Of a stretch of 64,000 bases of DNA, positions 16,285 through 25,670 are shown piece after piece (position 1 is the stretch's first letter; every line of letters starts with the position of its first letter). The position numbers were made by a program, and so were the translations under genes. The stretch covers positions 1,674,001-1,738,000 of the forward strand of contig JAWLAG010000001.1 in assembly GCA_041395505.1 (NCBI GenBank), written 5' to 3'. The DNA comes from Steroidobacteraceae bacterium (GTDB taxonomy: Bacteria > Pseudomonadota > Gammaproteobacteria > Steroidobacterales > Steroidobacteraceae). The notes under the pieces are model-generated. The model was given only the letters and a program-made list of their open reading frames with translations, was not told where the DNA came from and did no database searches.

Positions 16285-18273
16285 TCAGGTGATCAGCATG
16301 CCGGGTTTGGCGCCACTGTCGGCACTCAGCAGGAAGATTCCGCTGTCATCATCGCCGGCGCACAGCACCATGCCCTCCGAGACCCCAAAACGCATTTTCC
16401 GCGGCGCCAGATTGGCAACGACGACGACCAGTCGATCGACAAGCGTGTCCGGGTCGTAGGCGGCGCGGATACCGGAGAACACCGTGCGTTGCTCGCTACC
16501 AAGATCGAGGGTCAGTCGCAGGAGCTTGTCCGAACCTTCCACGAGCGAGGCGGCTGCAACGCGTGCTACCCGCATCTGCACCCGCTGAAAATCCTTGATG
16601 GTGATGTGGGCTGCAGTATCAGTCACTTGATTCTCCGTCGGCGCTGCGGGAGCGGCTATGAGACGCGCCACCGCGGTATTGTCGAGGCGTGATGCCAGCG
16701 GCTGGTACGCCGCCAGCGGCGTCGCGAGCAGCGGTTCGCGCGGCGCGTCCCAGCGCGCGAGCGACACGCCGAGAAATCGCTCCGCAGCGCTCGCCAATTG
16801 CGGCAGGACGGGCGCGAGCCAGGTCATGAGCAGTCGAAAGTAGTTGATGCCCTGGGTGCAAATCCTCTGTACGTCGCCAGAGCGCGCGGGATCCTTCGCG
16901 AGCAGCCAGGGCTTGTGCTGGTCGACAAACTGATTGGCGCGATCCGCGACGGCCATGATTTCGCGGATAGCCTGGGAGTATTCGCGTGCCTCGAGGCAGC
17001 GGCCGACCTTCTCGCCCATGGCGGCAAGCTCGGTGTATCCGGCATCGTCGAACAGGTGATCCGAGAGCTTTCCGCCGCTACGGGCGATGAATGGCGCACA
17101 GCGGCTCGCAATATTGACCAGCTTGCCGACAATATCCGAATTGTATCGGGCGACGAAGTCTTCCAGATTGAGGTCGATGTCATCCAGTCCGTCGCCGAGC
17201 TTGGCGGCAAAGTAGTAACGAAGCGCCTCGGGCGGCAGCAGCTCGAGGTAATGTCTCGCCGTAATGAAAGTGCCGCGCGACTTCGACATCTTCTGGCCAT
17301 TGACCGTAAGGAAGCCGTGCGCAAACACCGCCGTCGGCAGACGCAGTCCGGCCGAATGCAGGACTGCGGGCCAGAAAAGGGTGTGAAAGTAGCTGATGTC
17401 CTTGCCGATGAAGTGGTAAAGCTCCGCGGTACTGGTCGCCGCGAAATATTGATCGAAATCGATATTGCGTTGCTTGCACAGCGCCTTGAAACTACCAAGG
17501 TAGCCGATGGGCGCATCGAACCAGACATAGAAATACTTTCCCGGCGCATCGGGAATCTCGAAGCCGAAATAGGGCGCATCGCGGGAGATGTCCCAGTCGG
17601 CAAGCCCTGCCTCGAACCATTCCCTGAGCTTGGCACGTACAGCAGGCTGCAGCGATTTCCCGGCCACCCAGTCTCGCAGCATTGCCTCATGTGCGCTCAA
17701 CTTGAAGAAAACGTGCTCGGAATCGCGCCAGACCGGCGCGTTGCCTGTGAGTGTTGACCGCGGGTCCTTGAGATCCTGCGGCGAATAGGTGGCACCACAG
17801 TTCTCGCAGGCATCGCCATACTGGTCCGCCGTATTGCAACGTGGGCAAGTGCCGCGCACATAGCGATCGGGCAGGAACATCCCGGCGCTCTCATCGTAGG
17901 CCTGGCGCACATTGCGCCGATCTATGTACCCGGCATCGCGCACCCGCTCGTAAAGCGAACGCGTCAGGGCAAATGTCTCACTCGCATGCGTTGAGTGAAA
18001 AAAATCGTGCGCGACAAGGAAATCACGGTAGTCGGCCCGATGTTCCTCGGCAACGCGTGCAATCAGGGCTTCGGGGCTGATGCCCTCGCTCTGGGCGCGA
18101 ATCATGATCGGCGTACCGTGCGTGTCTTCGGCACAGACGTAAATGCAGTCGTTGCCGCGCATGCGCTGATAACGCACCCAGACGTCGGTCTGCACGGCTT
18201 CGATGATATGACCGAGGTGCAGCGACCCGTTGGCATAGGGGAGTGCGCTGGTAACCAGAATGCGGCGTGTCAT
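16285..18273 (-). CDS. metG: Methionyl-tRNA synthetase with C-terminal tRNA-binding domain
   Basis: MetG charges tRNA-Met, both initiator and elongator. The class I HIGH motif appears as LHLGHI and KMSKS as KMSKSRGTF. Zinc ligands are in CPRCNTADQYGDACENCG. The C-terminal EMAP-type OB fold (about the last 110 residues, beginning ITIKDFQRVQMRVARV) supports dimerization and tRNA binding. ATG 18273 (MTRRILVTSALPYANG) is preferred over the frame start at 18315, giving 662 residues, with a TGGAA purine patch upstream. It follows the second PilT-family gene by 38 bases. Confidence 0.97.
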   Translation of the reverse strand: MTRRILVTSALPYANGSLHLGHIIEAVQTDVWVRYQRMRGNDCIYVCAEDTHGTPIMIRAQSEGISPEALIARVAEEHRADYRDFLVAHDFFHSTHASETFALTRSLYERVRDAGYIDRRNVRQAYDESAGMFLPDRYVRGTCPRCNTADQYGDACENCGATYSPQDLKDPRSTLTGNAPVWRDSEHVFFKLSAHEAMLRDWVAGKSLQPAVRAKLREWFEAGLADWDISRDAPYFGFEIPDAPGKYFYVWFDAPIGYLGSFKALCKQRNIDFDQYFAATSTAELYHFIGKDISYFHTLFWPAVLHSAGLRLPTAVFAHGFLTVNGQKMSKSRGTFITARHYLELLPPEALRYYFAAKLGDGLDDIDLNLEDFVARYNSDIVGKLVNIASRCAPFIARSGGKLSDHLFDDAGYTELAAMGEKVGRCLEAREYSQAIREIMAVADRANQFVDQHKPWLLAKDPARSGDVQRICTQGINYFRLLMTWLAPVLPQLASAAERFLGVSLARWDAPREPLLATPLAAYQPLASRLDNTAVARLIAAPAAPTENQVTDTAAHITIKDFQRVQMRVARVAAASLVEGSDKLLRLTLDLGSEQRTVFSGIRAAYDPDTLVDRLVVVVANLAPRKMRFGVSEGMVLCAGDDDSGIFLLSADSGAKPGMLIT

Positions 18274-18311
18274 GGGATGGGTTCCAGGTAAGCCCCGCGC
18301 GGATGCGCCGC

Positions 18312-19373
18312 TCAACCCGCTTCGCGGAAGGCTTCGAACTTGGCCTTGTTGATGGCCTTCTTGTAGGCCTCCGGGCCCTTGATGGCTCCCTGGTCCAGCA
18401 GCCCCTGAATTGCCGCATCCATGGTGCGCATGCCGACCTGGCCACTGGTCTGCATGGTGGACTCAATCTGATCGAGCTTGCCCTGCCGGATGAGGTTCGC
18501 AACGGCCGAGGTGTTCAACATGATCTCGAGCGCGGCGACGCGTCCTTTGCCGTCGCTTCGCTTCAATAGCTGCTGCGAGATGACGCCGCGCAGGCTGGTT
18601 GAAAGCATGGTGCGCACGTGCGACTGCTTGTCCGAGGGGAAGACGTTGATAATGCGGTCGATCGTCGGTGCCGCGCCGTTGGTGTGCAGCGTACCCATGA
18701 CCAGAATGCCCATCTCGGCGGCAGTGACGGCGATGCTGATGGTTTCGAAATCGCGCATTTCGCCGACCAGTATCACGTCCGGATCCTCGCGCAAGGCTGA
18801 ATGCAGGGCATCGGCGAAACCCGGGCTGTGTACGCCGATTTCGCGCTGGCTGATGAGACAGCCCTTGCGCTCGTGGACGAATTCGATCGGGTCCTCGATG
18901 GTCAGTATGTGCCCTTTGGTACGGCGATTGATGTCATCGATGATGGCAGCGAGCGTCGTGGATTTGCCGGAACCCGTCTTGCCGGTTACCAGGATCAGCC
19001 CGTTGTTGGCGCGCGATAACTGGTGCACGGCCGGCGGAAGCTTCAGTTCCTCCATCGTAAAGGCGCGGGACGGGATGGCGCGCAATACGGCGCCCATGCC
19101 GTTAAGGTGGCGCATGACATTGACGCGAAAGCGGCCACGCTCGGGAATCATGTGTGCGAAATCCGCGCCGTCATGGCTGTCGAAGCGGGCCCTGGCCGTG
19201 CGCGACATGATCTCAAAAAGCACTTCTTCGACGTATTTGGCTTGCAGCGGTTCGTTGTTGAGTGGCATCAGTTCGCCGTGCATCCGTATGCGCGGTGGAT
19301 CGCCGGCAATGAAATGCAGGTCCGAACCACCCCGCTCGAGCACCATGAGGAGATATTCGTCGATCTTCGCCAT
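18312..19373 (-). CDS. PilT/PilU family pilus retraction ATPase (second of two)
   Basis: This 353-residue secretion-type hexameric ATPase has a Walker A GKTGSGKST (131-139), an Asp box (ILTIEDPIEF), Walker B and His-box segments (DPDVILVGEMRD; MGTLHTN), and a PilT-like C-terminus where AVANLIRQGK corresponds to the AIRNLIRE motif. It most resembles PilT/PilU proteins that power type IV pilus disassembly. It starts at ATG 19373, 8 bases after the previous PilT-like gene. Whether it acts as PilT or PilU cannot be settled from sequence. No other pilus gene is in the window. Confidence 0.92.
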   Translation of the reverse strand: MAKIDEYLLMVLERGGSDLHFIAGDPPRIRMHGELMPLNNEPLQAKYVEEVLFEIMSRTARARFDSHDGADFAHMIPERGRFRVNVMRHLNGMGAVLRAIPSRAFTMEELKLPPAVHQLSRANNGLILVTGKTGSGKSTTLAAIIDDINRRTKGHILTIEDPIEFVHERKGCLISQREIGVHSPGFADALHSALREDPDVILVGEMRDFETISIAVTAAEMGILVMGTLHTNGAAPTIDRIINVFPSDKQSHVRTMLSTSLRGVISQQLLKRSDGKGRVAALEIMLNTSAVANLIRQGKLDQIESTMQTSGQVGMRTMDAAIQGLLDQGAIKGPEAYKKAINKAKFEAFREAG

Positions 19374-19381
19374 TCAGTTCT

Positions 19382-20512
19382 TCAGTCTTTGCCGGCGGTT
19401 TCAGGAAGCTTTGCCGCCTCGAGCTTTGGCAGCATCGTCGTGTCAGTCACGTATTTCTGGAACAGGCGCTTGTCCGAGGCGTAATTGTATGCATCGTCGG
19501 GGTCGATTTCCTTGGCGACGATCGCATGCTGCAGGGCCTGGTCCATCAGCTGCATGCCGAGATCGCGCCCGGTCTGGATCTGGCTTGGAATCTGGTGCGA
19601 CTGCTCGGCCTGGATGAGCTTGGCTATGGCCCTGTTCATGACCATGATCTCGCAGATTGCCTTGCGTCCACGACCATCTGTGGTTTTCACGAGCACCTGC
19701 GTAATGACTGCGAGCAGGCTGGAGGACAGGAAGCTCTTGGTCTGCTCGCGCTGTTCGATGGGCAGGGCGTCGATGATTCGGTCGATGGTCTTGGTGGCGC
19801 TGGTCGTATGCAGTGTGCCGAGCACCAGGTGACCTGTTTCCGCGGCCGTCATTGCCATGGTGATCGTCTCGGCATCGCGCATCTCGCCGACCAGGATCAC
19901 GTCGGGGTCTTCGCGCATCGCCGCGCGCACACCCTCGGCAAAACTCGGTATGTGCGTGCCGTACTCGCGCTGGATCACCTGTGCCTGTTTGCTCCGATGG
20001 ACGAATTCGATCGGGTCTTCGAGACTGATGATATTCAGCTTACGCTCGGTATTGAGCAGGTCGATCATCGCCGCCAAGGTCGTCGACTTGCCCGTGCCGG
20101 TCGACCCGGTTACGAGGATCATGCCCTGGTGCTGGTCACACAGCTTGCGGATCGTCGCCGGCAGGCCAAGGCTCTCGAGGCTCGGCACGCCCGATGGGAT
20201 CGAGCGAAAGGTGGCGCCGATGCCGGTCGCTTTGCGGAATACGTTCACGCGAAAACGCCCGCCGTCCGCACTCACATAGGAGAAATCGAGATCGATGCCC
20301 TTGGTCAGCTGGGCGTTCTGTTTTTGCGTGAGTATCTCGGTGATATAGCTCTCGAGCTCGGAATCCCGCAGCTCGCGAAACTTGATCGGCAGAAGGTCGC
20401 CGTACATACGCAGCATCGGCGGTACGCCTACTGCGAGATGGATGTCCGAACAGCCTTGCTGGGTGCCCAGCTTGAGAAACGCATCGATGCGCGCCACGCG
20501 CGACTCCGTCAA
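19382..20512 (-). CDS. PilT/PilU family pilus retraction ATPase (first of two)
   Basis: This 376-residue PilT-family ATPase has SDIHLAVGVPP at the N-terminal domain, Walker A GSTGTGKST (136-144), an Asp box (IISLEDPIEF), GEMRD at 209-213 and the His box LGTLHTTSATKTID. The C-terminal tail is about 30 residues longer than in PilT, which is more PilU-like. The start is TTG 20512, whose TTGA overlaps the kinase stop, so translation is probably coupled to the kinase. It shares a scaffold with the next ATPase but differs throughout, so the pair is not a recent duplication. Confidence 0.92.
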   Translation of the reverse strand: MTESRVARIDAFLKLGTQQGCSDIHLAVGVPPMLRMYGDLLPIKFRELRDSELESYITEILTQKQNAQLTKGIDLDFSYVSADGGRFRVNVFRKATGIGATFRSIPSGVPSLESLGLPATIRKLCDQHQGMILVTGSTGTGKSTTLAAMIDLLNTERKLNIISLEDPIEFVHRSKQAQVIQREYGTHIPSFAEGVRAAMREDPDVILVGEMRDAETITMAMTAAETGHLVLGTLHTTSATKTIDRIIDALPIEQREQTKSFLSSSLLAVITQVLVKTTDGRGRKAICEIMVMNRAIAKLIQAEQSHQIPSQIQTGRDLGMQLMDQALQHAIVAKEIDPDDAYNYASDKRLFQKYVTDTTMLPKLEAAKLPETAGKD

Positions 20513-23007
20513 CCAGCCTTGTACTTCTCCAATTCTAACCGCATTTCGTCCATGGATTGCGGCCGCTTGGCAAGATCCACCGCCATCGAGCGCATGGTGA
20601 GATCGGCGAGACCCGGAGGCAGGTTCTTGTTGATCTCCTGCGGCGGCCGCGCCTTGCCCTGTACGTGCTGGTACATGACGGACATGTGGTCGCCCCGCGA
20701 ATAGGGTGGTACCCCGGTGATCATTTCGTAGAGGATGACGCCGGTGGCGTATACGTCGGCGCGATGGTCGACGCGCTTCCCGAGAATCTGCTCAGGCGCC
20801 ATGTACTTCGGTGAGCCGATCACGTAACCGGTCTTGGTCAGCTGCGTGTCCCCCTCGCGCTGGGCGGCTGCGACGCCGAAATCGACGATCTTCAGCAGGC
20901 CCTCGTTGTTGATCAGCACGTTGGCGGGCTTGAGATCGCGATGCACGATACCGACCTGGTGGGCGACCGCCATGCCCGTGCAGATGTCGATCGCGAACCC
21001 GAGTGCTCGCGGCAGTGGCATCGGCTGCTCATTGACGATCTCGCTTCCGAGCGTATGCGACGGGAAGTACTCCATCGAAATGGCATAGATGCCCTGGATG
21101 AACAGGAAGTCGTAGATCCGGATGACGTTACGATGCGTGATCTTGCGCGAGTAACGCAGCTCGTGCACGAAGCGCTTCATCATTTCCTCATCCTGGGACA
21201 CATTCGGATTGAGGAACTTGAGGATCAGGCGCTCATCGACAACGGTATCTTCCATCAATAACACGGTACCGAAGGCGCCGCGGCCGATGCGCTCGATGAA
21301 TTTGTAACGGCCTTCGATGATCTCGCCGGGTTTCAGCACGGAGATGTCGAGCTGCTTCTGAGCGGATTTCTCCGCATCGCGAACCACCTTCGCCACCGCG
21401 GAGTCGGACATCATTACAGTACGTGCAGGCTGTGGCGGTGGCATGGTGCTTTCGAGCGGTGGGCGCGGCGTCGCCTCGCCCGCCATTGGCGGTGCCGGCG
21501 TGCGAATCGTACCCGCCGCACCAGGCGGGGCAGCGCGAGTTGCCGTGCCCGGTGCCGGTGGCGCCATGGTCAACCCGGATGCGAAGCGATCGTCAAGTTC
21601 CGACAGCGCCGCTGCCGCCGCTTGGGCAATTGTCGCGTCAGGGGTTGCCGCCTGCGCCTGCAACTGCAGGCGTACATGCTCTGAGCGGCGCTCGTCCGTC
21701 AGCTTGGTGATCGCCTGGATGGCTTCGACGCGAATTTCCTTCTCCGGCCGGTTCAGTAGCGGCAGCAATGCGTCGATGCTCTTGTGATCACCGAGCTTGC
21801 CGATGGCGCGGGCCACGACAGGTATGGTTCGGTCGGCACCACCCAGCATCTCCAGAAGGCGCGGCAGGGCCCGCTTGCTGCCAATTTCCGCGAGCGCATC
21901 CACCGCGCGCTCGCTGACCCACCAGTCGGAGTCCTTGGTCGCCTCGATGAGCTGGCCGACGGCGCGTTCGTCCTTGGTCTGGTTGAGGATTTCGATTGCG
22001 GAGCGGCGTATGTTCTCATCCTGGTCGCGCACCAGCTGCAGCACGGCATCGACCACCTTGGGGCCGCCGATCTTGCCGAGTGCGTCGGCCGCGCGGCTGC
22101 GTACCCACCAGTCATCATCGGAGATGACACCGAGAAGATGCTTGACCGTCTTGGCAGTCCCGATTTCGTTGAGGACCTCGACCGCCGCCCGACGCGAGTA
22201 CTCGTTTTCGTCCTTGAGCACGGGAATCAGGAATTTGATCGTTTCCGGATCGTTCGCCTTGATGACGACATCGATCGCCTTGTTCTGGACCTCGATCTCC
22301 GGATCCCGCAGCAGTTCGCACACGTTGCGCGCATCGATCGGTCCATCCATTCGCTGCATGGCCGAGAGCGCGGCGCTGCGAACCAGCTTGTTCGGATCCT
22401 TGAGCTGGCTCTCGAGCGCCTGCTGGACACCCGGGCGATTGAATCGCGAGAGAATGTTGATGATGTGGATCCGGGCGATTGGATCCTTGCCTTGCAACCG
22501 GCCGATGAGTTCCGGCAGCGCATCGGCGTCCGCCATCTCGCCGATGATGCGAAAAAGCGCTGCTTTTTCATTCGGCTCCTGCTGGTAGGCGGCGTTCAGC
22601 AGCTCGCGTAGCCCAAATCGCTGCTTCTGCGCGCTGATGACATCAAGAAGCGCGGAGCGGCTGATGCCGTCGGTCGTGAGCGCATCAAGCAGCAGATGGG
22701 GTGGATAATTGCGACTGCTGGACAGTGCCCACGCAATACCGGCAATGACACGCGGGCTGCCGTGCACCAGCGCCTGCACATAGAGCGGAAACGACTTCTG
22801 ATCGAGCAGTCCCGTCAAAGCCTCGACCAGCGCGATCGTGGCCGACTTGTCAGCATCGGGCAGGGCGGCCAGGATGGTTTCTATCGCCCCCGATCCGAGG
22901 GATCTGAGCTTGGCGATGGCCTTTTGGCTCGCCGGGCTTGCGGGGTCGTGGGTCGCGCGCAACTCGGCGACGATTTTCTCCGCCCGCAGGCCTGCTAGGA
23001 ACGCCAT
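20509..23007 (-). CDS. HEAT-repeat Ser/Thr protein kinase coupled to PilT-family genes
   Basis: This 832-residue protein has about twelve HEAT/PBS-lyase-type helical repeats in residues 1-480, a Pro/Ala-rich linker (about 485-550) and a C-terminal eukaryotic-type kinase domain. Kinase landmarks are the glycine loop GRGAFG (575-580), a lysine in RLILKFLN, the catalytic HRDLKPAN (689), DFG (709) and a GSPKYMAPEQ activation segment, so it looks catalytically competent. There is no transmembrane helix, so it is probably cytoplasmic. A strong Shine-Dalgarno (GGGAAGGA) precedes ATG 23007. Its stop overlaps the first PilT-like gene, pointing to control of pilus retraction or another ATPase-driven process; this is inference. 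The 215-base gap to divergent mrp holds the promoters. Confidence 0.9.
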   Translation of the reverse strand: MAFLAGLRAEKIVAELRATHDPASPASQKAIAKLRSLGSGAIETILAALPDADKSATIALVEALTGLLDQKSFPLYVQALVHGSPRVIAGIAWALSSSRNYPPHLLLDALTTDGISRSALLDVISAQKQRFGLRELLNAAYQQEPNEKAALFRIIGEMADADALPELIGRLQGKDPIARIHIINILSRFNRPGVQQALESQLKDPNKLVRSAALSAMQRMDGPIDARNVCELLRDPEIEVQNKAIDVVIKANDPETIKFLIPVLKDENEYSRRAAVEVLNEIGTAKTVKHLLGVISDDDWWVRSRAADALGKIGGPKVVDAVLQLVRDQDENIRRSAIEILNQTKDERAVGQLIEATKDSDWWVSERAVDALAEIGSKRALPRLLEMLGGADRTIPVVARAIGKLGDHKSIDALLPLLNRPEKEIRVEAIQAITKLTDERRSEHVRLQLQAQAATPDATIAQAAAAALSELDDRFASGLTMAPPAPGTATRAAPPGAAGTIRTPAPPMAGEATPRPPLESTMPPPQPARTVMMSDSAVAKVVRDAEKSAQKQLDISVLKPGEIIEGRYKFIERIGRGAFGTVLLMEDTVVDERLILKFLNPNVSQDEEMMKRFVHELRYSRKITHRNVIRIYDFLFIQGIYAISMEYFPSHTLGSEIVNEQPMPLPRALGFAIDICTGMAVAHQVGIVHRDLKPANVLINNEGLLKIVDFGVAAAQREGDTQLTKTGYVIGSPKYMAPEQILGKRVDHRADVYATGVILYEMITGVPPYSRGDHMSVMYQHVQGKARPPQEINKNLPPGLADLTMRSMAVDLAKRPQSMDEMRLELEKYKAG

Positions 23008-23222
23008 TGCTGACCGTTCCTTCCCGCATTAACTTTGACAGCACTGCGCTGCGCCAATCCGACACTCTCCGTCACAGGCTGCGGACGTCTTTACCCGCGC
23101 CTGACGCAATTCAACCGACCCTAAAGTATGCCATAGGCGGGCTCCGGGCCGCCGGAGCCAGGCCGCAATTTGCTACCATGCCGGCCCGTTTGGCTGCCCC
23201 GCTGTGGTGAGGTCCGCTGGAA

Positions 23223-24314
23223 ATGCCTGATATCGAATCCCGGATTTGCGCTGCGGTGGGGCAAGTCAACGATCCGAATCTCGGTTGCAGCTTCGCTGAC
23301 GCCAAACGTGCGATCCAGGTCACATCTTCCAAAGGTCAATGGTCGGTCAATATTGTCCTGGGCTATCCCGTCGGCGATCAGCGGGAGGGCCTGATCGCAG
23401 CAATTGCGGCGGCTATCGCGGAAGCGGGCGTGAGTGAGCCGGTTGCGATCCAGCTCACGCCGGGAATCGCCGCGCATGCCGTGCAACGTGGAGTCGAACG
23501 CGTGCCAGGCATTAGCAACATCATTGCGGTCGCCTCCGCCAAAGGTGGCGTCGGCAAGTCAACGGTCGCGGTCAATCTGGCGATTGCGCTGGCACGCGAT
23601 GGTGCGCGTGTGGGGTTGCTCGATGCGGATATCTATGGGCCGAGCCAGCCCCTGATGCTTGGTCTGCAAGGCGAGCGGCCATCCTCGGATGACGGCAAGA
23701 TGATCGAGCCCTTGCGGGCGCATGGTGTGGCGGCGATGTCGATAGGTTTTCTCGTCGACAACGAGCAGCCCATGATCTGGCGCGGGCCGATGGTCACTTC
23801 GGCGCTGCAGCAATTGCTGAACCAGACGCGCTGGGGCGAACTCGATTACCTGATCGTTGATCTGCCGCCCGGTACGGGCGATCTGCAATTGACGCTTGCG
23901 CAGAAAGTCGCCGTTGCCGGAGCGATAATCGTCACCACGCCGCAGGACGTCGCGCTCGCCGACGCGCGCAAGGGATACAGGATGTTCGAAAAAGTGGGCG
24001 TTCCGGTGCTCGGAATCGTCGAGAACATGAGTGGTTACACCTGCGCGAACTGCGGGCACCACGAGGACATTTTCGGCAGCCGTGGCGGGGCTGAGATGGC
24101 GCAGAAGTACCAATTGCCGCTGCTGGGCCAGGTACCCATCGATCCACGTATCGGCAGGCTTCTCGATGCGGGCCAGCCGGGGGTCGCGTCGGAACCCGCA
24201 TCGGCACATGCGCGCGCTTTCGTCGACATCGCAAGGCGCGCTGCGGCGCATCTGTCATTGCGTCCAATCGATCGCGGGCGTTTGTTCGGCAAGGTAGTCG
24301 TTGAGAAAGGTTGA
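23223..24314 (+). CDS. mrp: Iron-sulfur cluster carrier protein Mrp/ApbC
   Basis: Mrp is a P-loop ATPase that carries and inserts Fe-S clusters. Residues 1-80 form a MIP18/DUF59 domain. The deviant Walker A KGGVGKST (107-114) follows, then DADIYGPSQP and DLPPGTGDLQ. The cluster-bridging CxxC pair is C274/C277 (TCANCG). The 363-residue length is normal. It is divergent from the kinase gene. In E. coli mrp is divergent from metG, and here the kinase-PilT-PilT cassette lies between them. It is followed by dcd after 4 bases. Confidence 0.96.
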   Translation: MPDIESRICAAVGQVNDPNLGCSFADAKRAIQVTSSKGQWSVNIVLGYPVGDQREGLIAAIAAAIAEAGVSEPVAIQLTPGIAAHAVQRGVERVPGISNIIAVASAKGGVGKSTVAVNLAIALARDGARVGLLDADIYGPSQPLMLGLQGERPSSDDGKMIEPLRAHGVAAMSIGFLVDNEQPMIWRGPMVTSALQQLLNQTRWGELDYLIVDLPPGTGDLQLTLAQKVAVAGAIIVTTPQDVALADARKGYRMFEKVGVPVLGIVENMSGYTCANCGHHEDIFGSRGGAEMAQKYQLPLLGQVPIDPRIGRLLDAGQPGVASEPASAHARAFVDIARRAAAHLSLRPIDRGRLFGKVVVEKG

Positions 24315-24318
24315 CGGT

Positions 24319-24885
24319 ATGAGCATCAAGTCGGATCGATGGATCAGGCGCATGGCAGAGCAACACGGCATGATCGAGCCATTCGCCGCCGCACAGGTGC
24401 GCGAAGTAGATGGCCGGCGCATCGTGTCCTTCGGCACGTCGAGCTATGGTTATGACGTGCGCTGCGCGGCGGAATTCAAGATTTTCACCAACATCAATTC
24501 GACCATTGTCGATCCCAAGGAGTTCGATGCCAAGAGCTTTGTCGATATCGCTGCCGACGTTTGCGTCATTCCGCCGAACTCGTTCGCGCTTGCAAGAACC
24601 GTCGAGTATTTCAGGATTCCACGCAGTGTGCTGACAGTCTGCCTCGGCAAATCCACCTATGCGCGCTGTGGAATCATCGTGAATGTCACGCCACTTGAGC
24701 CGGAGTGGGAAGGGCATGTGACACTCGAGTTTTCCAACACGACGCCACTGCCGGCCAAGATCTACGCCAACGAGGGAGTCGCACAGATGTTGTTCTTCGA
24801 ATCCGACGAGATCTGCGAGACGTCCTATCGGGACCGCGGCGGCAAGTACATGCGCCAGCGCGGAGTCACCCTGCCGAAAACATAG
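24319..24885 (+). CDS. dcd: dCTP deaminase
   Basis: Dcd converts dCTP to dUTP, the main route to dTMP in enteric-type bacteria. The 188-residue homotrimer family signature is clear: GTSSYGYDVRC near the N-terminus, CLGKSTYARCG, the catalytic Glu in TPLEPEWEGHVTLEFSNTT, and a C-terminal YMRQRGV segment. ATG 24319 (MSIKSDRWI) is chosen over an upstream in-frame start at 24301 because it matches the family and has GAGAAAGG before it. It is probably co-transcribed with mrp. Confidence 0.97.
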   Translation: MSIKSDRWIRRMAEQHGMIEPFAAAQVREVDGRRIVSFGTSSYGYDVRCAAEFKIFTNINSTIVDPKEFDAKSFVDIAADVCVIPPNSFALARTVEYFRIPRSVLTVCLGKSTYARCGIIVNVTPLEPEWEGHVTLEFSNTTPLPAKIYANEGVAQMLFFESDEICETSYRDRGGKYMRQRGVTLPKT

Positions 24886-24918
24886 CGACCGCAGCGCCGG
24901 GGTTTGCGCAGCTGCCGC

Positions 24919-25668
24919 TCAGCGCGACTCGCTCTGGGTGAAGCTGCGGATCATCATGGCCCATTCGACCGAACGGCCCCGCCGCCGATCGGCGCGGACA
25001 GGAACGTAGCCAAGCGAAGGCGCGAGCCATAGCCGGGTGACGCGATCGGAGTCCGGCTTGTGGCTTGCTATTACCACGGTATCGAGTTCGCCAATACTGG
25101 TGCGCAATCGGGTCGGACCCTCATTCTCATAAACGTAGGGATTGGCGCGGTTCTTGTCCACCAGCACGTAGTCGGTCGGCGCCTGGCCCATTTGCATCGC
25201 CCAGATGAGCGCGATCTGGTTCGACAACGGATCCTGCGCAGCGTCCGGCAGTGGCAGGTCGACAGTTTCACCTTCAGCCTGGCCGGTGATGCGTTTCTTG
25301 GTCCAGTCGAATGCGAGATCGATGGATTTTTCGGCCTTTGCCTTGCCGGTTTCTGCGTGGTAGGCGAATGGTCGAACGCCACTGGCGGTTATTTCCAGTT
25401 TCGAGGTCTGTTCGATGGCGTCCGGGACGATAAGCCGAAAAATTCCGCGCGCGCGATTGGTGGTGCTGTAAAGGAAACGGCCATCGCTTTCGCGTTGCAG
25501 ACGGATAAAGGTCGATCCGGCATTGAGTCCTTTCCACTCGACCGTATAACTTGCCTCGAAGGGGTTGATTGCGGGCGCAGCAAACGCGGACCCGGCACAA
25601 CAGCCGGCGCTGAGCAGCAGTGCTGCCGCGACCCTGGGACCCTTGCCGATCACCGGCACTTGCTGCAT
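24919..25668 (-). CDS. DUF3108 exported protein
   Basis: This 249-residue protein begins with a signal peptide (hydrophobic AAALLLSAGCCAGSAFA, likely cleavage after AFA). The DUF3108 body contains FEASYTVEWKGLNAG, TTNRARGIFRLIV, and a late LGYVPVRADRRRG. Such proteins are predicted periplasmic or outer-membrane-associated beta-rich proteins; their function is not established. It is third in the purM-purN-DUF3108 run, 2 bases after the purN stop. This order is common in gammaproteobacteria, but the metabolic link is unclear. Confidence 0.85.
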   Translation of the reverse strand: MQQVPVIGKGPRVAAALLLSAGCCAGSAFAAPAINPFEASYTVEWKGLNAGSTFIRLQRESDGRFLYSTTNRARGIFRLIVPDAIEQTSKLEITASGVRPFAYHAETGKAKAEKSIDLAFDWTKKRITGQAEGETVDLPLPDAAQDPLSNQIALIWAMQMGQAPTDYVLVDKNRANPYVYENEGPTRLRTSIGELDTVVIASHKPDSDRVTRLWLAPSLGYVPVRADRRRGRSVEWAMMIRSFTQSESR

Positions 25669-25670
25669 TC

